Assembly (NCBI GenBank): GCA_013396635.1
Contig: WBMW01000582.1
Span: 1,546,230 to 1,610,229 of the forward strand
Direction: 5' to 3'
DNA length: 64,000 nt
Source: Penelope pileata
Taxonomy: Eukaryota; Chordata; Aves; Galliformes; Cracidae
A model generated the notes under the pieces. That model saw only the letters and a program-made list of their open reading frames with translations, had not been told where the DNA came from and did not search any database. The translations under genes and the position numbers were made by a program. Positions 14,497-27,192 of this stretch are shown one piece after another; the first letter of the stretch is position 1; the number at the start of each line of letters is the position of its first letter.

Positions 14497-17400
14497 TCAT
14501 AATTGGCTGCCAGGCAAGTGCAAAGGCAATCACTGCAAGGTTCTAGAGAGAGTCACCACTTCGGAGATTTCAGAGCTGGAGCGTGGAGTGCCCTGACTGA
14601 GGAGGGGATGCCACTGCTGCTGGAATTTGCACCAGCTTCTATCCTTGATCAGGTGTTGCTGCATATATGTTGCCTGGCCATAATGTGAAATTCTATTTGT
14701 TAGTTTGTAGTAACTATAGCGCTGTGTGTGAAGAAAGTCGTTGTAGTAAACACTGTTTCTTCGAACACAATCATGAAATCTTATGGTATTTTCATTCTGT
14801 GTAAAATATAGATTTTTGTGATAGCTTTGAGTTGAGAAATAGAGCCTTTTAAAAATCTCGAGTTCCTCAAATAAGTTAACAGTGACTGCCATGATTAAGT
14901 GAGAATTTAGGCAGTTCTCTTGGCCAAAAATTCTCTGCTTTTTAGTATCATGTATTTAGTGTTGTAACCTCTGTAAGAGAAAGGAAATCCTGACTTCTAA
15001 AAATACAATGCATTGTTATTTTAAGAAAGTAGGAGAGTGTTTGGTTAATATGATTATTTCAAAAATCTTATATATTTGTATTTTTGTTTTTAAAATAATA
15101 GGTAAGGCTTTTTTTATTACTGTTATTATTTTAAATGTTACAATTAGGTCCACAACCTTGGTTAGATTATGTCAACCTAACTTGTTTTTTAGCAAGTTGT
15201 TAGGTCAACAAACACTCAGCATGACTCAATTTCTCCTACATGTTGTGAAGACATTGTTTAGCCCACAGTCCTAATGTGTTCTGAACCATTATCTTTGTGC
15301 TCTGAGAGAATTCCAGCTATTATCAAAATTCTTGCTAGTTTTATGGTATTCACTAAGGACTTGTCTAAAAGGAAAACTTGGAAAAATCTAATTTCGAAGG
15401 AAAAAAAATAGCTATAGCTAAAAAAAAGTATAGAGTTCAACTTAACATTAAGAACAAGGTCAATGAAGACTGAAAAAAGGAGACTCCCTAGAATAAAGCA
15501 ACAGACACTAGCCCTTGCAAGAAATGTGCAAAATTGTAGTAAAATAATCAGTGACATATTTTTTCTGTTAGATTTCATTAGTATGCATCAATCTTTGGAG
15601 TACACGTTTTCCAGATTGTCCAGATACAGTTCTTTAATATAAGAAACTTTATTTCTCAGGAGTTTTTCATTTGAGGTACCTAGTGCACTAGTCTTTGAAA
15701 TTCATGATTTTTAAACCTAACTGGTAAGAGTTCTACTTCCATTAGACAGTCTTACCTTTCCTTTTGAACAATTTCTTTTAAATGTTGACCTTTACTACAG
15801 CAAAGAGTATAGCTGTATACCTTTTCCAATCAAATAACTATGATTAATTATAAATATTGTAAGCTTCCTAATTCATACTGGAAATATGGTAAGATTTAGA
15901 TATATATGGCCTTCCAAAGTTTTGTCTTGGACAATAAAACACTTCGATTATCACAGTAGTTGGACAGAGTTTTAGAAGTCATCTTTTTTCTCTCATGAGC
16001 TTGTCTTTGATCTTTGTGTCGAGAACAGTCATTTATTAGACAATACATTCATTGGAGGTATGTAGTTCAGCTTGTGTCTGCATATATATGAACAAATGCC
16101 ATTGAAATTATAGACTGAAAAAACAGATAATGGATTTAGTGAATTACTGAATACTGAAAATTTGAGGCACTAGTTATTGGAATTTAACATCTGCAATTTT
16201 TTTTAGTATTACTTGAAGTCGATATGAAAACCTGAAATTTGCATAATCATTTGGCTTCTTATTGGTAAAGTCTTTTGCTGGATTTTTTTTTTTAGGTGTT
16301 TAATGTTGCTAAGGATAAAAATACTTCAATGACTACTTTCACTCTGACGTGCTGAGCGAAGGCTGGTGCTGAGTCTCGGCCTGTGTTTTATGGGTAACCC
16401 ACTGCTGCAGTACCCACAAGCTGGGCAACATCAAATTATTACTTGAGATGCTGACCAGCAGGTTTGCTTCATCTGAAAAAGCTATTTGCTTTTTTTTGAT
16501 GTCCCATGGTTATAGAACAGTTAAGTGATATTTACAGGAAATGAAAAGCACACAACTTCAGTCTGCCTATGGCTGACTTCAGATGCCAGTGTTGTTTCCT
16601 GTTTTTTTTTTTTTTGCTTACAGTTGCTACAATATGACATAAAAGAAGTTGTATATAAATGTTTAGATGAGTTCTTAAGGCTAAATACCCAGAATAAAAG
16701 TCTGTTATGCTTTTCCCAAATAATACAGTTCTATTATTGTAACATTACGGTACCTGTAAGGAGAAATTATTGACAAAATACAAGAAAAGCATTACTGGAA
16801 AATCAGGAATTGAAATAGTGAAAACTGACTTTTAGATCTTTGTTGAAATTGAAATGCAATTGGTTAATAGAATATTTAATTTTCTATTATACAGTGGACT
16901 AGTAAGAAATAATTTGTGACTCTGTCCAGGAACACTGTCCTCTCAGACCTGCCTAAACTTCAGTTGCCCTCTGGCATCCGTGGAAGTTGATTCTTAAATG
17001 CAGATTATCTATAAATTACAAGTTTTTTTCCTCAAGCTGTCTGAAATCAATTGGACTCTATTGTGACATAATTGTTTGTCTCCATGAATGCTGTTTTGGA
17101 CTAATGAATGAAACCTTTTATCCTGCAAACTTCTCTGTGTGTGCTTTATGCTCATAAAAGTACTGATCGGTTACATTGATCAGTAGTAGTCATATTGTAA
17201 GTCAGTTCAATGCAACTTTACAGGGCACAAGGTTCATGTCTTCCTTGAACTCTTAAACCTGGTAAGCAGCTTATTTATTGCTGGAGTCTTGTTTCTTCAT
17301 AAGAGCCGTTTATTTTTTGACTTGTAGTATTACCTTGACAACAGTACAATGCAGACTGTTAACCAGTAATACAGAATGAGGGAATGATGCAGTGCTTCCA

Positions 17401-19231
17401 CTGTAAGTTTACTGCACTGACAAACACATTTTTACCGATAATGAACGGCATCTACATAGCAAGGTTGGGCAACATTAATTGCTCTTAAAGCATACATCTG
17501 ATACATCTTCTAAGGACAGTTTATATTTTAATTTTTCAGTATTTTTTTCTTGTATCAGTTATCTTTGATTTAGTAAATTAATGAACAAAGCCTGTGTGTA
17601 TTTGATACAGTTTCTTTCATCAACTCTCAAGTTCTGTTTGCTCTTGCACTTTGAAAGCTGTGATTTAAAAATGTGCATTTGCAAAAGAGTTTCCTCTTTT
17701 TCTAAATTTTAAAATACATTTTTGGTATGTTTACTTATGAATCTACATGTCATTTATACTAATTGTTAAGTTTTTCATGGCCTTCAAAATACAAAAACGC
17801 AGCATCTCATAACCACCTTATTCCTTGCCATGTTTTATAGTATCTAAAATAATAAATTGTGTGTTTTTACTGTGTATTACTTCAAATATACAACTGAATT
17901 ATGGAAATTTAACAAGCTATTAAGATCATTTATCCTTCCTCAATTGTAAATTAATCAACTTAGATTAAATCACTTCAAAAACAGTTTAAGCTGATGTGTT
18001 TTATGTACTTGGAGGAGGTATACAATGTGTATACAGAGAGATGTGATGTCTTAATCACTATTGATGCCTTGAAAAGCATCCATAAATAGATAGTTTTCTT
18101 ACCCCATATAAACAATTTTGCTGTGTCAATTCTTAAGGAAATACTCCATTTCTACATAGCATTTTCTGTGGCTATTTCACTTCTGGTAATTCCACTTAAA
18201 GCAGCTAATATAGTACAAAAAAAGAAAAAAAGACTTTTATTAGTGTTGGGGATGTCTAATACCATGTCTAATACCATCAGTTTTAGTTAGTTTTCAGTTA
18301 GTTTAACTGCAGTTAGCTTTTAAGTAGCTTGACATGTATGCATTTCCTATTTTGCTCTGTATTTGGCAAAAATAAATGCTATTTATAGTGTTGTAGTACC
18401 AAGCAATGTGTTGGCTTTTTTGTTTACTTTTGTTTGTACATATCAACATTATTGTTGGCAGGAAAAAGCTTAGCTGAGGGAATATTTTTGTCGCTTTTGC
18501 AACAGTTGGTCCTTACACAATGTTTTATTTGGAGAATCTCACCATCAAAATGGCTTTTTTGGCGTTAGAGTAGCTTATGTTGGGAAAACTAACTTGAACC
18601 CAGTGAATAATTCTTGTACAGATTTTTTTTTTTAAGATATTAATTGAATTTGTCTTCAGAATACAATAAATGATACCTTAAAATGTTTGTGTTTATACAG
18701 CCATATATAATACATGCAATACAACAAATAGTTTTCATAGGTAGAGAAAAATTGCGATAACATTAAAAGAGCAAATGGAATGGGAATATAAAGAGAGAAA
18801 AAACAATGTAAGTCATAATGAATTTAGAGGGAAATGCCGGTACTATCTCTGAAATTCAGTGAAATGGGAAGATTCTATCAGTGTTTGAAAGAGGTCAGCA
18901 GTGTCCATTTTGAAAGATATTTTTATTTTACACTGTCCAAATAAGAAAATTTCCTCAATCTTCTGAGAAAAAGCAACTCCACCAGACTTTTAGGTTCAGC
19001 TCAATGCTGTTCCATGCTAGCGGATGTGATTTTTATAAAGGAAATCTCTTGATCACTTCTCATTTTTCTTCTCTAAGTATTGTTATGAATGTATCTTCTT
19101 TGAAATAAAAGAAATTTAATTATGAAAAAGTCTAGGCTCTGCTGCCACAACACCTAAATGGTAATTGAAAGTCTCTGGCATAGCATGCCCTGTGCTGCTT
19201 CATCGCAAGGCATTTTCTGAAAAGTTTGAAA

Positions 19232-19266
19232 AGAAATAAAATAAATAAAAATAAAAAAATAAAAAA
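19232..19266. repeat. A-rich (AAAT)-like simple repeat
   Basis: A run of imperfect AAAT and AAAAAT units at the end of an A-rich patch. It could be the tail of a decayed retroposon, but no body is recognisable. Confidence 0.7.
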
Positions 19267-19879
19267 ACCCAACATTTCTTAGATGAGCTTGGTCCAAAAA
19301 GCAATGAGAAGGAATGTATACGATTACAAGAAATTACCTACTTGTCTGCCTTGTTGCTGGCTTTAAAGTTGATTTCTAAATAAGAATGTGTAATTAGGTT
19401 TTAAACTTTATTATAGGAAAAGAGCTAATAATTGATAAATGCAATTGAACTTTCAAGAAGTTATCTTTATTTAGTATATAAGTCACACGTTTTCTATTCA
19501 ATACTTAGCACTTGAGGAACGCACAAGAAACATCCAGTGGCATCATATCAGTAAAATGACTGTGTAAACTTTGGTTTACAGTGCTATGGAACTGGACATT
19601 AAAAAATATTTTAAGGAGAAAAACTTGAAAGAAACAATATAATCATGAAGTTTCTTTTTAAGAATGGAAAAGAATTCTCATTTCAGAAATATGAATAATA
19701 ATAAGTTAAGGCTGGCATTCAACAATAGTTGAATGAAGGCTTCAAATGACATACTTGAGTCTCAAGAAGTATTAGCTAATGCTTAGGTGTAATCTTAATG
19801 CTAAGGTGTTGTACCTTGGGCAGAGCTGAAAAATAGTTCTGCTGGCCTCCAAGACGTTATTTTACCACTGATCTTCATA

Positions 19880-19990
19880 GAGGTTGTAGAATAATGTAGA
19901 TTGGTGGGGACTAGAGGTTCTCTAGTCCAGTAACCTTCTCCAGCAGGATCTAATTGAGTTGCTTGTGAACTTGTCTTTGAAAGGCATCAG
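19880..19990 (-). repeat. Possible old CR1 3' fragment
   Basis: The segment reads like a degraded antisense CR1 3' end, with tagaataatgtagattggtg, then ggttctctagtccagtaacc and a segment with cagcaggatctaattgagt. Compare the intact copies at 25747 and 44150. Divergence is high and the boundaries are guesses. It ends about 260 bp before exon 2. Confidence 0.4.
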
Positions 19991-20251
19991 ATAAGGGATG
20001 GACTTATTTCTCTCTCATTTCCTAGTGGATACTGCGTTACTTTCAGACAAAGAAAGACAAATGAGCTTACTTGGGTGGAAGAAAAGCCATTTTCAGAATA
20101 TAGTGGTAAATATTGCCATCTATGGAAAAATATTTGTTTGGTACATATGTGAACAATGTTCTACTCTGCACTCAAAATTAATTATATTAATTGTATTTTA
20201 CAGTTATATGTATTTACAATTTAGTAACTTCTTATGGTTTTGTATTTGCAG

Positions 20252-20390
20252 TTTCCTGAATGTGGTTTCTACGGAATGTATGACAAAATTCTTCTCTTCC
20301 GCCATGACCCTACCTCTGAAAACATCCTCCAGCTGGTGAAATCAGCTGGAGATATCCAGGAAGGAGACTTAGTGGAAGTTGTCTTATCAG
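20252..20390 (+). CDS. PRKD1: PRKD1 exon 2: N-terminal ubiquitin-like region
   Basis: The exon starts in phase 0 after tttgcag and reads FPECGFYGMYDKILLFRHD, then continues to EGDLVEVVLS. It ends in phase 1 at the donor g|gtaact. It is 139 nt, or 46 codons plus one base. It encodes the second half of the N-terminal alpha/beta domain that in PKD family members adopts a ubiquitin-like fold and supports dimerisation (family knowledge). The split Ala codon is completed by exon 3 to give VVLSAS. An overlapping open frame at 19998-20339 uses a different phase and is a shadow. Exon 1, encoding the Ala/Pro-rich N-terminus, is not in the window. Confidence 0.96.
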
Positions 20391-21872
20391 GTAACTAAAA
20401 AAATTACGGTCTAAAAAAATTATGGCAACTAAAAAAAATGACGGTCATGTTTTTGTATTTTTGTCCTATTTAGGATCCAGGAAAAAAGGAAATTTTTCAT
20501 AAGTGGATTTTCACCTATAATGGATCAAAATCTTCACAGATGTGTCTCTGCCATACATAATGCCATTATATGCCTATTAATTTTTGAATTATTCTTTTAT
20601 TATTGCATAGAATACTTTTTAACAGCTTGATTTTGTCCATATTACTAGTTAAGCAACAGGTTAATTTTAATAAGCAATTTGAAAAATGTTTATTCTGCAT
20701 TTTCAGAGGAAAGTCATCCAGTGGGGCAGCACAATCCTTTTCAAAGAAGTACAGTGGAGAAAACATGTAACAAGCAGCAACAGGATACAATACACATTTC
20801 AACATTTTAACTTTTATTTAATGTCAAACAGAGTGTCTTGAAAATTAGAATTGGTCTTAACATATCTTGCATGATGTACCAACAGTTTAGTATTTGATTG
20901 GATATACTATACGTTTTTCTCTTAGTCTATTAGTTGGTGTGGTTAGTTCATATTTACCTGTAGGAATTATCAAGGCCATTTTTGCTAATAGTGATCTGGT
21001 TCCTTTTAAAGTAAGGATTTTTGGCTTATATGAAGTGCAATAAAATGTCTATTGGAAGTAGAGCAATTACTTCTTCACAGCCTTCCATGACAATCCCTGT
21101 CAGTGCTGCTCTGATTCTTTATGTGATTAAATGATTTTAAAAAATATTTAGGGAAGTAAGAAAAAAACTGAAGTTCTAGGTGTGGCAGTAAATATTTATA
21201 GATGGTTGTACTGGATGTAAAGGACTATGTATAAATGATTCTGTAGAAAAAAGCAGAACCAAAGAAGATAGATACTTAGGGCCTGGGAAATAAATGGCAA
21301 CAGTAAGTCAGAACAAAGCCAGAGAATAGAAGCTATAGTCTGAAGGTGTCTAGCATGTGAAGGGATGTAAGAAGAGACGTTGGATAAGTGAAAGGCCAAA
21401 ATTTGGAGGCAATGACATGACAAAAAGATTTATGGAATGTGTTTGGCTGTCAGAATGGCCAAAAAGAGTGGATTACTCTAACTGAAATAAAGAGAAATTG
21501 TGTGACTTGAGTGTAAGGGAAGACTGTTAGGTGCTATGAGGTAACAGGACTTGTGAAAAGGCAAGATATAAGAGGAGATAAAGTATATGAATAGGAATGA
21601 TGCAAAGCTTAGAAGGGTATGCAGTAAAGAAAATGCTGAAATCGTGAAGATGTAATGATGGTACTTGTTAAATAAAATTTAGAACATATCACAAGGGCTT
21701 TATTTTCTGCATTTGGAACATGCAGTTAGAACAGCTGGAAAGACAAAAGTAGGGCAACATGTCATGTACAGGTAGGAACTGACACTATAAAAGGATGTGG
21801 AATTACTGAATAGAAAGTCAAAGGCATAATGGATGCTGAAAAGAAGAGGAGGTAAGAGTTAGGTCAACAGAG

Positions 21873-22139
21873 AGTTAGGGGCAATGGCCTTAAGCTGGAG
21901 CACGGGAAGTTCCGCACCAACATGCGGAAGAACTTCTTCACAGTGCGGGTGACGGAGCACTGGAACAGGCTGCCCAGGGAGGTTGTGGAGTCTCCTTCCC
22001 TGGAGATATTCAAGACCCACCTGGATGCCTACCTGTGCAACCTGCTGTAGGGAACCTGCTCTGGCAGGGGGGTTGGACTCGATGATCTCTTGAGGTCCCT
22101 TCCAACCCCTGCAATTCTGTGATTCTGTGATTCTGTGAA
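21873..22139 (+). repeat. CR1 retroposon, 3' end, sense orientation
   Basis: A 5'-truncated chicken repeat 1 copy in the same orientation as PRKD1. It keeps the last part of ORF2, reading GNGLKLEHGKFRTNMRKNFF and on to LDAYLCNLL before a TAG at 22048-22050. A short 3' UTR and the diagnostic 8-bp tail (attctgtg repeated about three times, 22114-22137) follow. The intact reading to the stop suggests a fairly young insertion. One of only two clear sense-strand CR1 copies in the window. Confidence 0.92.
21876..22050 (+). pseudogene. CR1 ORF2 C-terminal fragment
   Basis: About 58 codons of the C-terminal end of the CR1 ORF2 polyprotein (endonuclease plus reverse transcriptase), downstream of the polymerase core. 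The fragment reads through HWNRLPREVVESPSLEIF to CNLL and the natural stop. No start codon, reverse-transcriptase core or endonuclease is present, so it is non-functional. The same module is seen on the minus strand at 44226-44457 and about 26623-26820. Confidence 0.88.
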
Positions 22140-22817
22140 CATCGTCTGAACCATTTGAGTTTTCTTGTATAGGATCCCATTCCATATCCTTCTATTAGTA
22201 TAACAAGTACAGTAGAGAACGATGCAAATCATTCATCTTTTCCACATCAGGAAACAAATCTTTGCCTTTTGGAAATATGCTGGTAATCTCCATTTCAGAT
22301 ATTCCATTTAAAATAATCATTTCAGATCAATAAATCACATGAAGTGAAAAAAAATTAGCAAGGAATTTAGTGTTTCATTTGATGCATCATTTTTACCAAA
22401 CTCTTTAGTGTGTGACAGGCACAAGTTGAAAATATTTATAGTCCAGGGTGACCAAGGACTACAGTGAGTTTGTCAACCTCCTAAGTGTTACTGTTACTCA
22501 CTTTGGGGCATGCAGTATTTCCTTGTCGACAAACAAAGAGCTTATTTTCTGCTTCTGGGAAGTCACAGCCTGAATCTCAACAGTGGAGAGAGCATATGCA
22601 ATTGTGTTCAAAGTTTTTCAAATAGGAAGCTCTATCCTATTTGACACACAATGGATTAAATCCATGCAAATGTATTTTCCATCTACGTTGATGAATACTT
22701 GGGGAAAATTCTTTACTTAAAAATTTAGTTATCTAGCCCAGATTGTAATTAATGACAACTTTTGTTTAGTAAGTTTTTATTTGTTCCTCGGTATTAGTCT
22801 ATAAAATGCTTTATTGT

Positions 22818-23000
22818 AGAATTATAGAATGGTTATGGTTGGAAGGGATGGACCTCTGGAGATCACTTGGTCCAACCCCTTTCCTCATGCAGGGTCAGCT
22901 AGAACAGAACAAACAAGTTGCTGAAAAGGCATGTCTAGTTGGGTTTTGACCACCTCCAAAGGCAGAAAGTCCACAACGTCTGGCTGCTTCTTCCTGTGTT
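22818..23000 (-). repeat. CR1 3' fragment, antisense
   Basis: Begins with the reversed CR1 tail (gaattatagaatggttatgg), then ttggaagggatggacctctg and tccaacccctttcctcatgc. The rest resembles the CR1 3' UTR and the end of ORF2 (ccacctccaaaggcag). It is diverged and 5'-truncated, and its right boundary is approximate. Confidence 0.8.
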
Positions 23001-23479
23001 TGATCATCAAGGTGTTTTATTTCTAGTCTACCTTACAAATATCTAAACAGAATATATATTCCAAAGTTCTGTAATTTAAAGGCTTTGGGCAATTATTTTT
23101 GAATAGCATGCCTGAAAGAGGCAATAGAACATAATGTTACTGCTACAGCTTTACTGCTGAGAACTGCATGCTGTGAGTAAACAGCCCCTGAGGCACTGAT
23201 ATCTGTCAAAGGCTATACTGATCCACTGCATTCATTTTTTTATTGCACATGTCGATACTAGCCAGTGGAGAAAAAGCTGGACTGTCAGTTCTAATGCAAT
23301 GAAATTATATAATCAGTTATATCCTAATGCTATGCATTATCTAATTTTCATAGTAGTTTATGTAATTACAAGATCTTCTGTAAAGGCTGGGCAACCTGTG
23401 ATTTAAAAAAAAACAAAAAAAAACCACTGTTTCTTCCTTTGTCAGTTTAAGGAAAGCAGTAAGATCATTGGCTGGTTTA

Positions 23480-23610
23480 GACCCATTGTGTTGCTGTTTA
23501 GACCAGCAGACAGCTAAGTCCCACACAGTTGTTCACTCACCCTCCCCCCTCCCAAGTGGAAGAGAAGTAACTTCTGTTAGAAACTAAGACAAGACCTTAT
23601 ATTACAGGCT
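23480..23610 (+). repeat. LTR-like fragment (avian endogenous-retrovirus type), copy 1
   Basis: Contains gaccagcagacagctaagtc, an acacagttgttcactcaccc segment, a C-rich stretch and ttctgttagaaactaagac. The same order is present in the copy at 29436, and the first part resembles the start of the fragment at 41892. The motif set looks like an avian LTR as I remember it. No viral coding sequence is attached and the ends are not defined, so the family is not named. Confidence 0.5.
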
Positions 23611-25746
23611 CTTGAGAGAGAAAAAAAAAAGTTGCATAGAAAAATGTGTATAGTTGAGAAGAGTGCAACTGAAACACTTTAGTCCATTTTAGGGAAGAAA
23701 ATTGTACCTGCAGATGTCAAGTAACATAACTGAAACAGTTTGTAGAAGAGCTAGAATTTTCTGGTGAAAGACATGAAATTTAATCAGCTCAGAATGCCGC
23801 ACCTGCTGTGCTTTTATATCCATAATGAACATTATTACTTGCATTTTACATTGGTGCATTATGCAGTTGGGATTTTAATGGAGTATAAGAATCATGCAGC
23901 TCACTGAACAACTGGTGTGTGTCTGTCTGCTGACTGGCTCACAGGAGAAAAACACAGACTATTAGGATCAGCTTGCTGAGCTCCATTCAGTGCCAGTATA
24001 GATTCTGGCATTTTGGAGGTGAAATGTCAGACATTGTTATGAAGAGTTCAGTTACAGACTCAGTCATCTACATATTAATGGAAGAAAAGGGAACTTTCAT
24101 TATGATCATTAGTAACCCTCATAAGTACAGTTTTGTTTTTACTTTATATATGCTTTTCTTCTTTTCGTTCTATTTATTTTTAAAATATTGTCTGTTTTAA
24201 TACTTTATTTCATTTGACTGTATAGGACTCTGATGTGTTTGTGTAGGAGATGGGAGGGCACATCAGAAATGAATTGCTTAAAGCCACAATTTTGTTTGTT
24301 GAACTTGGTTTATTAGGCTTCACTCGTGCATGTGCACAAGTATTAAGTGTATCTTAATTTGAATCTTAATACAATTAAGTAGAATTTGCTACAAGCTTGA
24401 ACTGGATGAATTAAAAAGGTATATTTCATATTCCACTCATGAAACAAAGGATGCAAATGTGAATCATCAAAAAAAAAATTGTAAAATTCACATTAGATTT
24501 GAATAGAATGCAATATGCTGCCTCTGGTATATTGTCTTTTTTACTCCTTGTTGAAGCATTTTGGTACTCTTTTGACTAGCCTTTAAAAATGATACATTTC
24601 AACTGCCATTTATTAATGCCAGTAAAGAGATGCTAATTATCAAGAGGCACAACCTTTCATATCCTTTCTTTCTGGAGATGTTAAGTAGTTAAAAAGTCGA
24701 ATCAAGTTTTTACATGGTTATTACAGGAGATCTGAATATTGGATGAGTTACTTGTTTCTGAAATGAAGGCTGCAATGTATGCATTGAAGTTACTATTTCA
24801 GATCTCTGTAGATGCAACCATCATCTCTTTATCTGTGTATTTGTGACTTTTTTCATATTAACTATATTTTCCTTTTTTCTCTTAAATGCCCCAATAGAAC
24901 AAGCTGGCAAATGGGAGATGCAGTACTCCTGTTCTCTGACTATTTGAGTTCTGTTATTCAAAGCCTGCAAGCAAACAATAACTTTAGATGCCTGCAGACC
25001 TTTGTTCTTACTGGCATAGTTTTTTGTCCTATGTTATACCTTGTTCAGGAAAATTTATTAAAATCCACTTTATAAATTTTTCAATATTCGCTCTGTATGT
25101 TATATAGAGGTAAAATATGTATATAAAATTTTAATATAAATCTGCTGATAAAAAGTCTATCTATTTTTTATTGGGGCAAAATTACATTGGGATGTAGGAG
25201 ATCTTTGGCAGCCACTGGAAGGCAGATGATGATACATTAGTGAGAATTAGCAGAATGTACTTCATCTGCTTGTTGTGAGCAGTCGTGCTCAACTTGGCAG
25301 GATTCCTGAAGGAATAAAATCTAATAGCAGCTCTTTTAAATTCCCTTGCTGAGCTGATGAAGGCAAGAATTGATCCACTTCTTTTATGAATAAGCTGTTT
25401 CTGTTTTAATACAACATAGACGATGTACCATCTGATCATTAGTTGCTGACATTTTATTTGGATTCAGTACAGTTTGTACTGTTTTGTATATGATGAAATA
25501 TTTTGAACTGAATAAAAGCTGTGGATAGCTATGCAATTATAGTAAATGCCATATATCAACATTTAACTGGATTGTAATTCTAGATTGACTGCCAACTCAA
25601 CATAAATATTATGATGTTACGTCTTTGAACATCATTTTGTAGTAGTTACATAGTTGGTCATGGTTTTTGACTTTCCTTTGTTGTGGTTAAACGCCATGGT
25701 TCTCCTCTTATCTTCATGGCCATGTTATAAGGCCCTGCTGTCTTTC

Positions 25747-25842
25747 AGAAATCACAGAATTGTAGGGTTTGGAAGGGACCTCGAGAGATCATCGAGTCCA
25801 ACCCCCCTGCCAAAGCAGGTTCCCTACAGCAGGTTGCACAGT
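25747..25842 (-). repeat. CR1 3' end, antisense (very short)
   Basis: About 95 bp holding only the extreme CR1 3' end: aaatcacagaattgtagggt, then ttggaagggacctcgagaga, tcatcgagtccaacccccct and the CNLL-encoding stretch before ggttgcacag. It is a severely 5'-truncated insertion and closely matches the copies at 44150 and 62132. Confidence 0.92.
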
Positions 25843-26534
25843 TTCATCCTCACTGAATTTTTCACTGCATTTGTCTTTTCTTTGTCCCGTCCAAGGTCAT
25901 GTTTTTTATAATTATTCTTCCTCTGTGCCCTTTTAAACATCTCTAGCTGTCATTGTTTTTCTTATTTCTGTAGGTAAGGCTTATTACTGGTGAGGTTAAA
26001 GTAGATCTGATTTTCTTTCTCTGTTCGCTAGCCTACATCATTATTGAGTCATGAATTTCACATAGATGCCTCTGTTTAAAGTTCTTAGGACTAAAAGATG
26101 CTTTGCTTCTTTTTTTGTTTTGCCTCATTGTCTTTTCCTCTGCTCAGAAGTATTGTATTTGTTACCTTCTAGATACAGGCTTTGAGTTTCATGTTTCTCC
26201 TGCATCATCTGCATCATTCTGAATTACCCCTCCTATCTTGCCTTATCATTTCTTTCTTTCTGCTGCAGGAGGGAGGTGAAAGTAAGGTGAAAAGATAATA
26301 TCCTATCAACGTTACTTCATTTCTCTAGTTGTGTTCTCTTGCTGCATTACCAACAATTGAGTAAATTGATACACGATGGGCAAATGTTAATAAGGAAGTG
26401 GTTAATGTGTCAACTTTGCTTCTAGTGCTCCTACAGAAATACAGGCCATGAAAGTTACTCTTCCTTATGTCTTTCTGTGCTTTTTTTTTTCTCTCTGAAT
26501 GCACTGTCTCAATAGTTCATTGCTCCAGTACGTT

Positions 26535-27172
26535 TCATAGAATCATAGAATGGTTCAGGTTGGAAGGGACCTTAGAGATCATCTTGTTCCAACCCCCCTG
26601 CCATGGGCAAGGACACCTCCCACTAGACCAGGTTGCCCAAAGACCCATCCAGCCTGGCTTTGAATAATTCCAGGGAGGGGGCATCAACGACTTCTCTGGG
26701 CAACCTGTTCCAGTGTCTCACCACCCTCACAGTGAAGAATTTCTTTCTTATATCTAGTCTAAATCTACCCTCTTCCAGTTTATAACCATTACCCCTTGTT
26801 CTGCCATTATCTATCCTTGTAAAAAGCCCTTCCCCAGCTTTCCTGTAGGCCCCCTTCAGGTACTGGAAGGCTGCTATCAGGTTCCCCCGCAGCCTTCTCT
26901 TCTCCAGGCTGAAGAGTCCTAACTCTTTCAGCCTGTCCTCGTAGGGGAGGTGCTCCAGCCCTCTGATCATCCTCGTGGCCCTCCTCTGGACCCGCTCCAA
27001 CAGCTCCACATCCTTCTTGTGTTGGGGGCCCCAGAACTGGACACAATACTCCAGATGAGGTCTCACGAGAGCAGAGTAGAGGGGCAGAATCACCTCCCTC
27101 GACCTGCTGGCCACTCTTCTCTTAATGCAGCCCGGGATCTGGTTGGCCTTCTGGGCTGCTTTCATGTTATAT
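26535..27172 (-). repeat. CR1 retroposon, 640-bp 3' segment, antisense
   Basis: The reversed tail (tcatagaatcatagaatggt) is at about 26537. It is followed by ggttggaagggaccttagag and, on the minus strand, a long open stretch of ORF2. The 5' truncation point is near 27172, where similarity ends in gctttcatgttatatgg. The sequence is well preserved, so this is among the younger copies here. Confidence 0.95.
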
Positions 27173-27192
27173 GGCTTATATAAAAGATTCAA
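26623..27192 (-). pseudogene. CR1 ORF2 fragment, C-terminal part after the RT catalytic core
   Basis: A 189-codon open frame on the minus strand. From about residue 13 it reads as the region of CR1 ORF2 downstream of the RT catalytic core: AAQKANQIPGCIKRRVASRS, EVILPLYSALVRPHLEYCVQ, LLERVQRRATRMIRGLEHLP and LFSLEKRRLRG, then HWNRLPREVVDAPSLELFKA. The first dozen or so residues are host sequence read through by chance. The endonuclease and the catalytic FADD box are absent because of 5' truncation. It is the longest uninterrupted frame in the window, but a repeat fragment rather than a host gene. Confidence 0.92.

Larger units (their letters stand above)
1..20251 (+). other. PRKD1: PRKD1 intron 1 (3' part)
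   Basis: This stretch has no exon I can support. It ends at the acceptor tttgcag before exon 2, and its donor is outside the window. The sequence is AT-rich with scattered homopolymers: an A-rich run at 4880-4929, 38 T at 9318-9355 and an A run near 8223-8243. A GA-rich patch lies at about 14460-14495 and an AAAT-like run at about 19232-19266. A decayed CR1/L3-like relic lies at about 7860-9210 and a doubtful CR1 relic at about 19880-19990. Open frames here are short, carry no domain I recognise and lack splice or start context. The patches at 11540-11800 and 13000-13330 are slightly GC-richer but show nothing identifiable. Confidence 0.85.

Noticed and set aside
14530..14892. Minus-strand open frame of 120 codons in intron 1
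   Set aside because: No recognisable domain, low-complexity AT-rich codons and no supporting context. Chance length in 64 kb.
16350..16440. GC-rich patch considered as a possible tRNA or other structured RNA
   Set aside because: No cloverleaf with matching acceptor, D and T arms or A and B boxes could be built by eye.
19998..20339. Plus-strand open frame of 113 codons overlapping exon 2
   Set aside because: It reads exon 2 in the wrong phase and runs through the acceptor. The true frame reads FPECGFYGMYDK.
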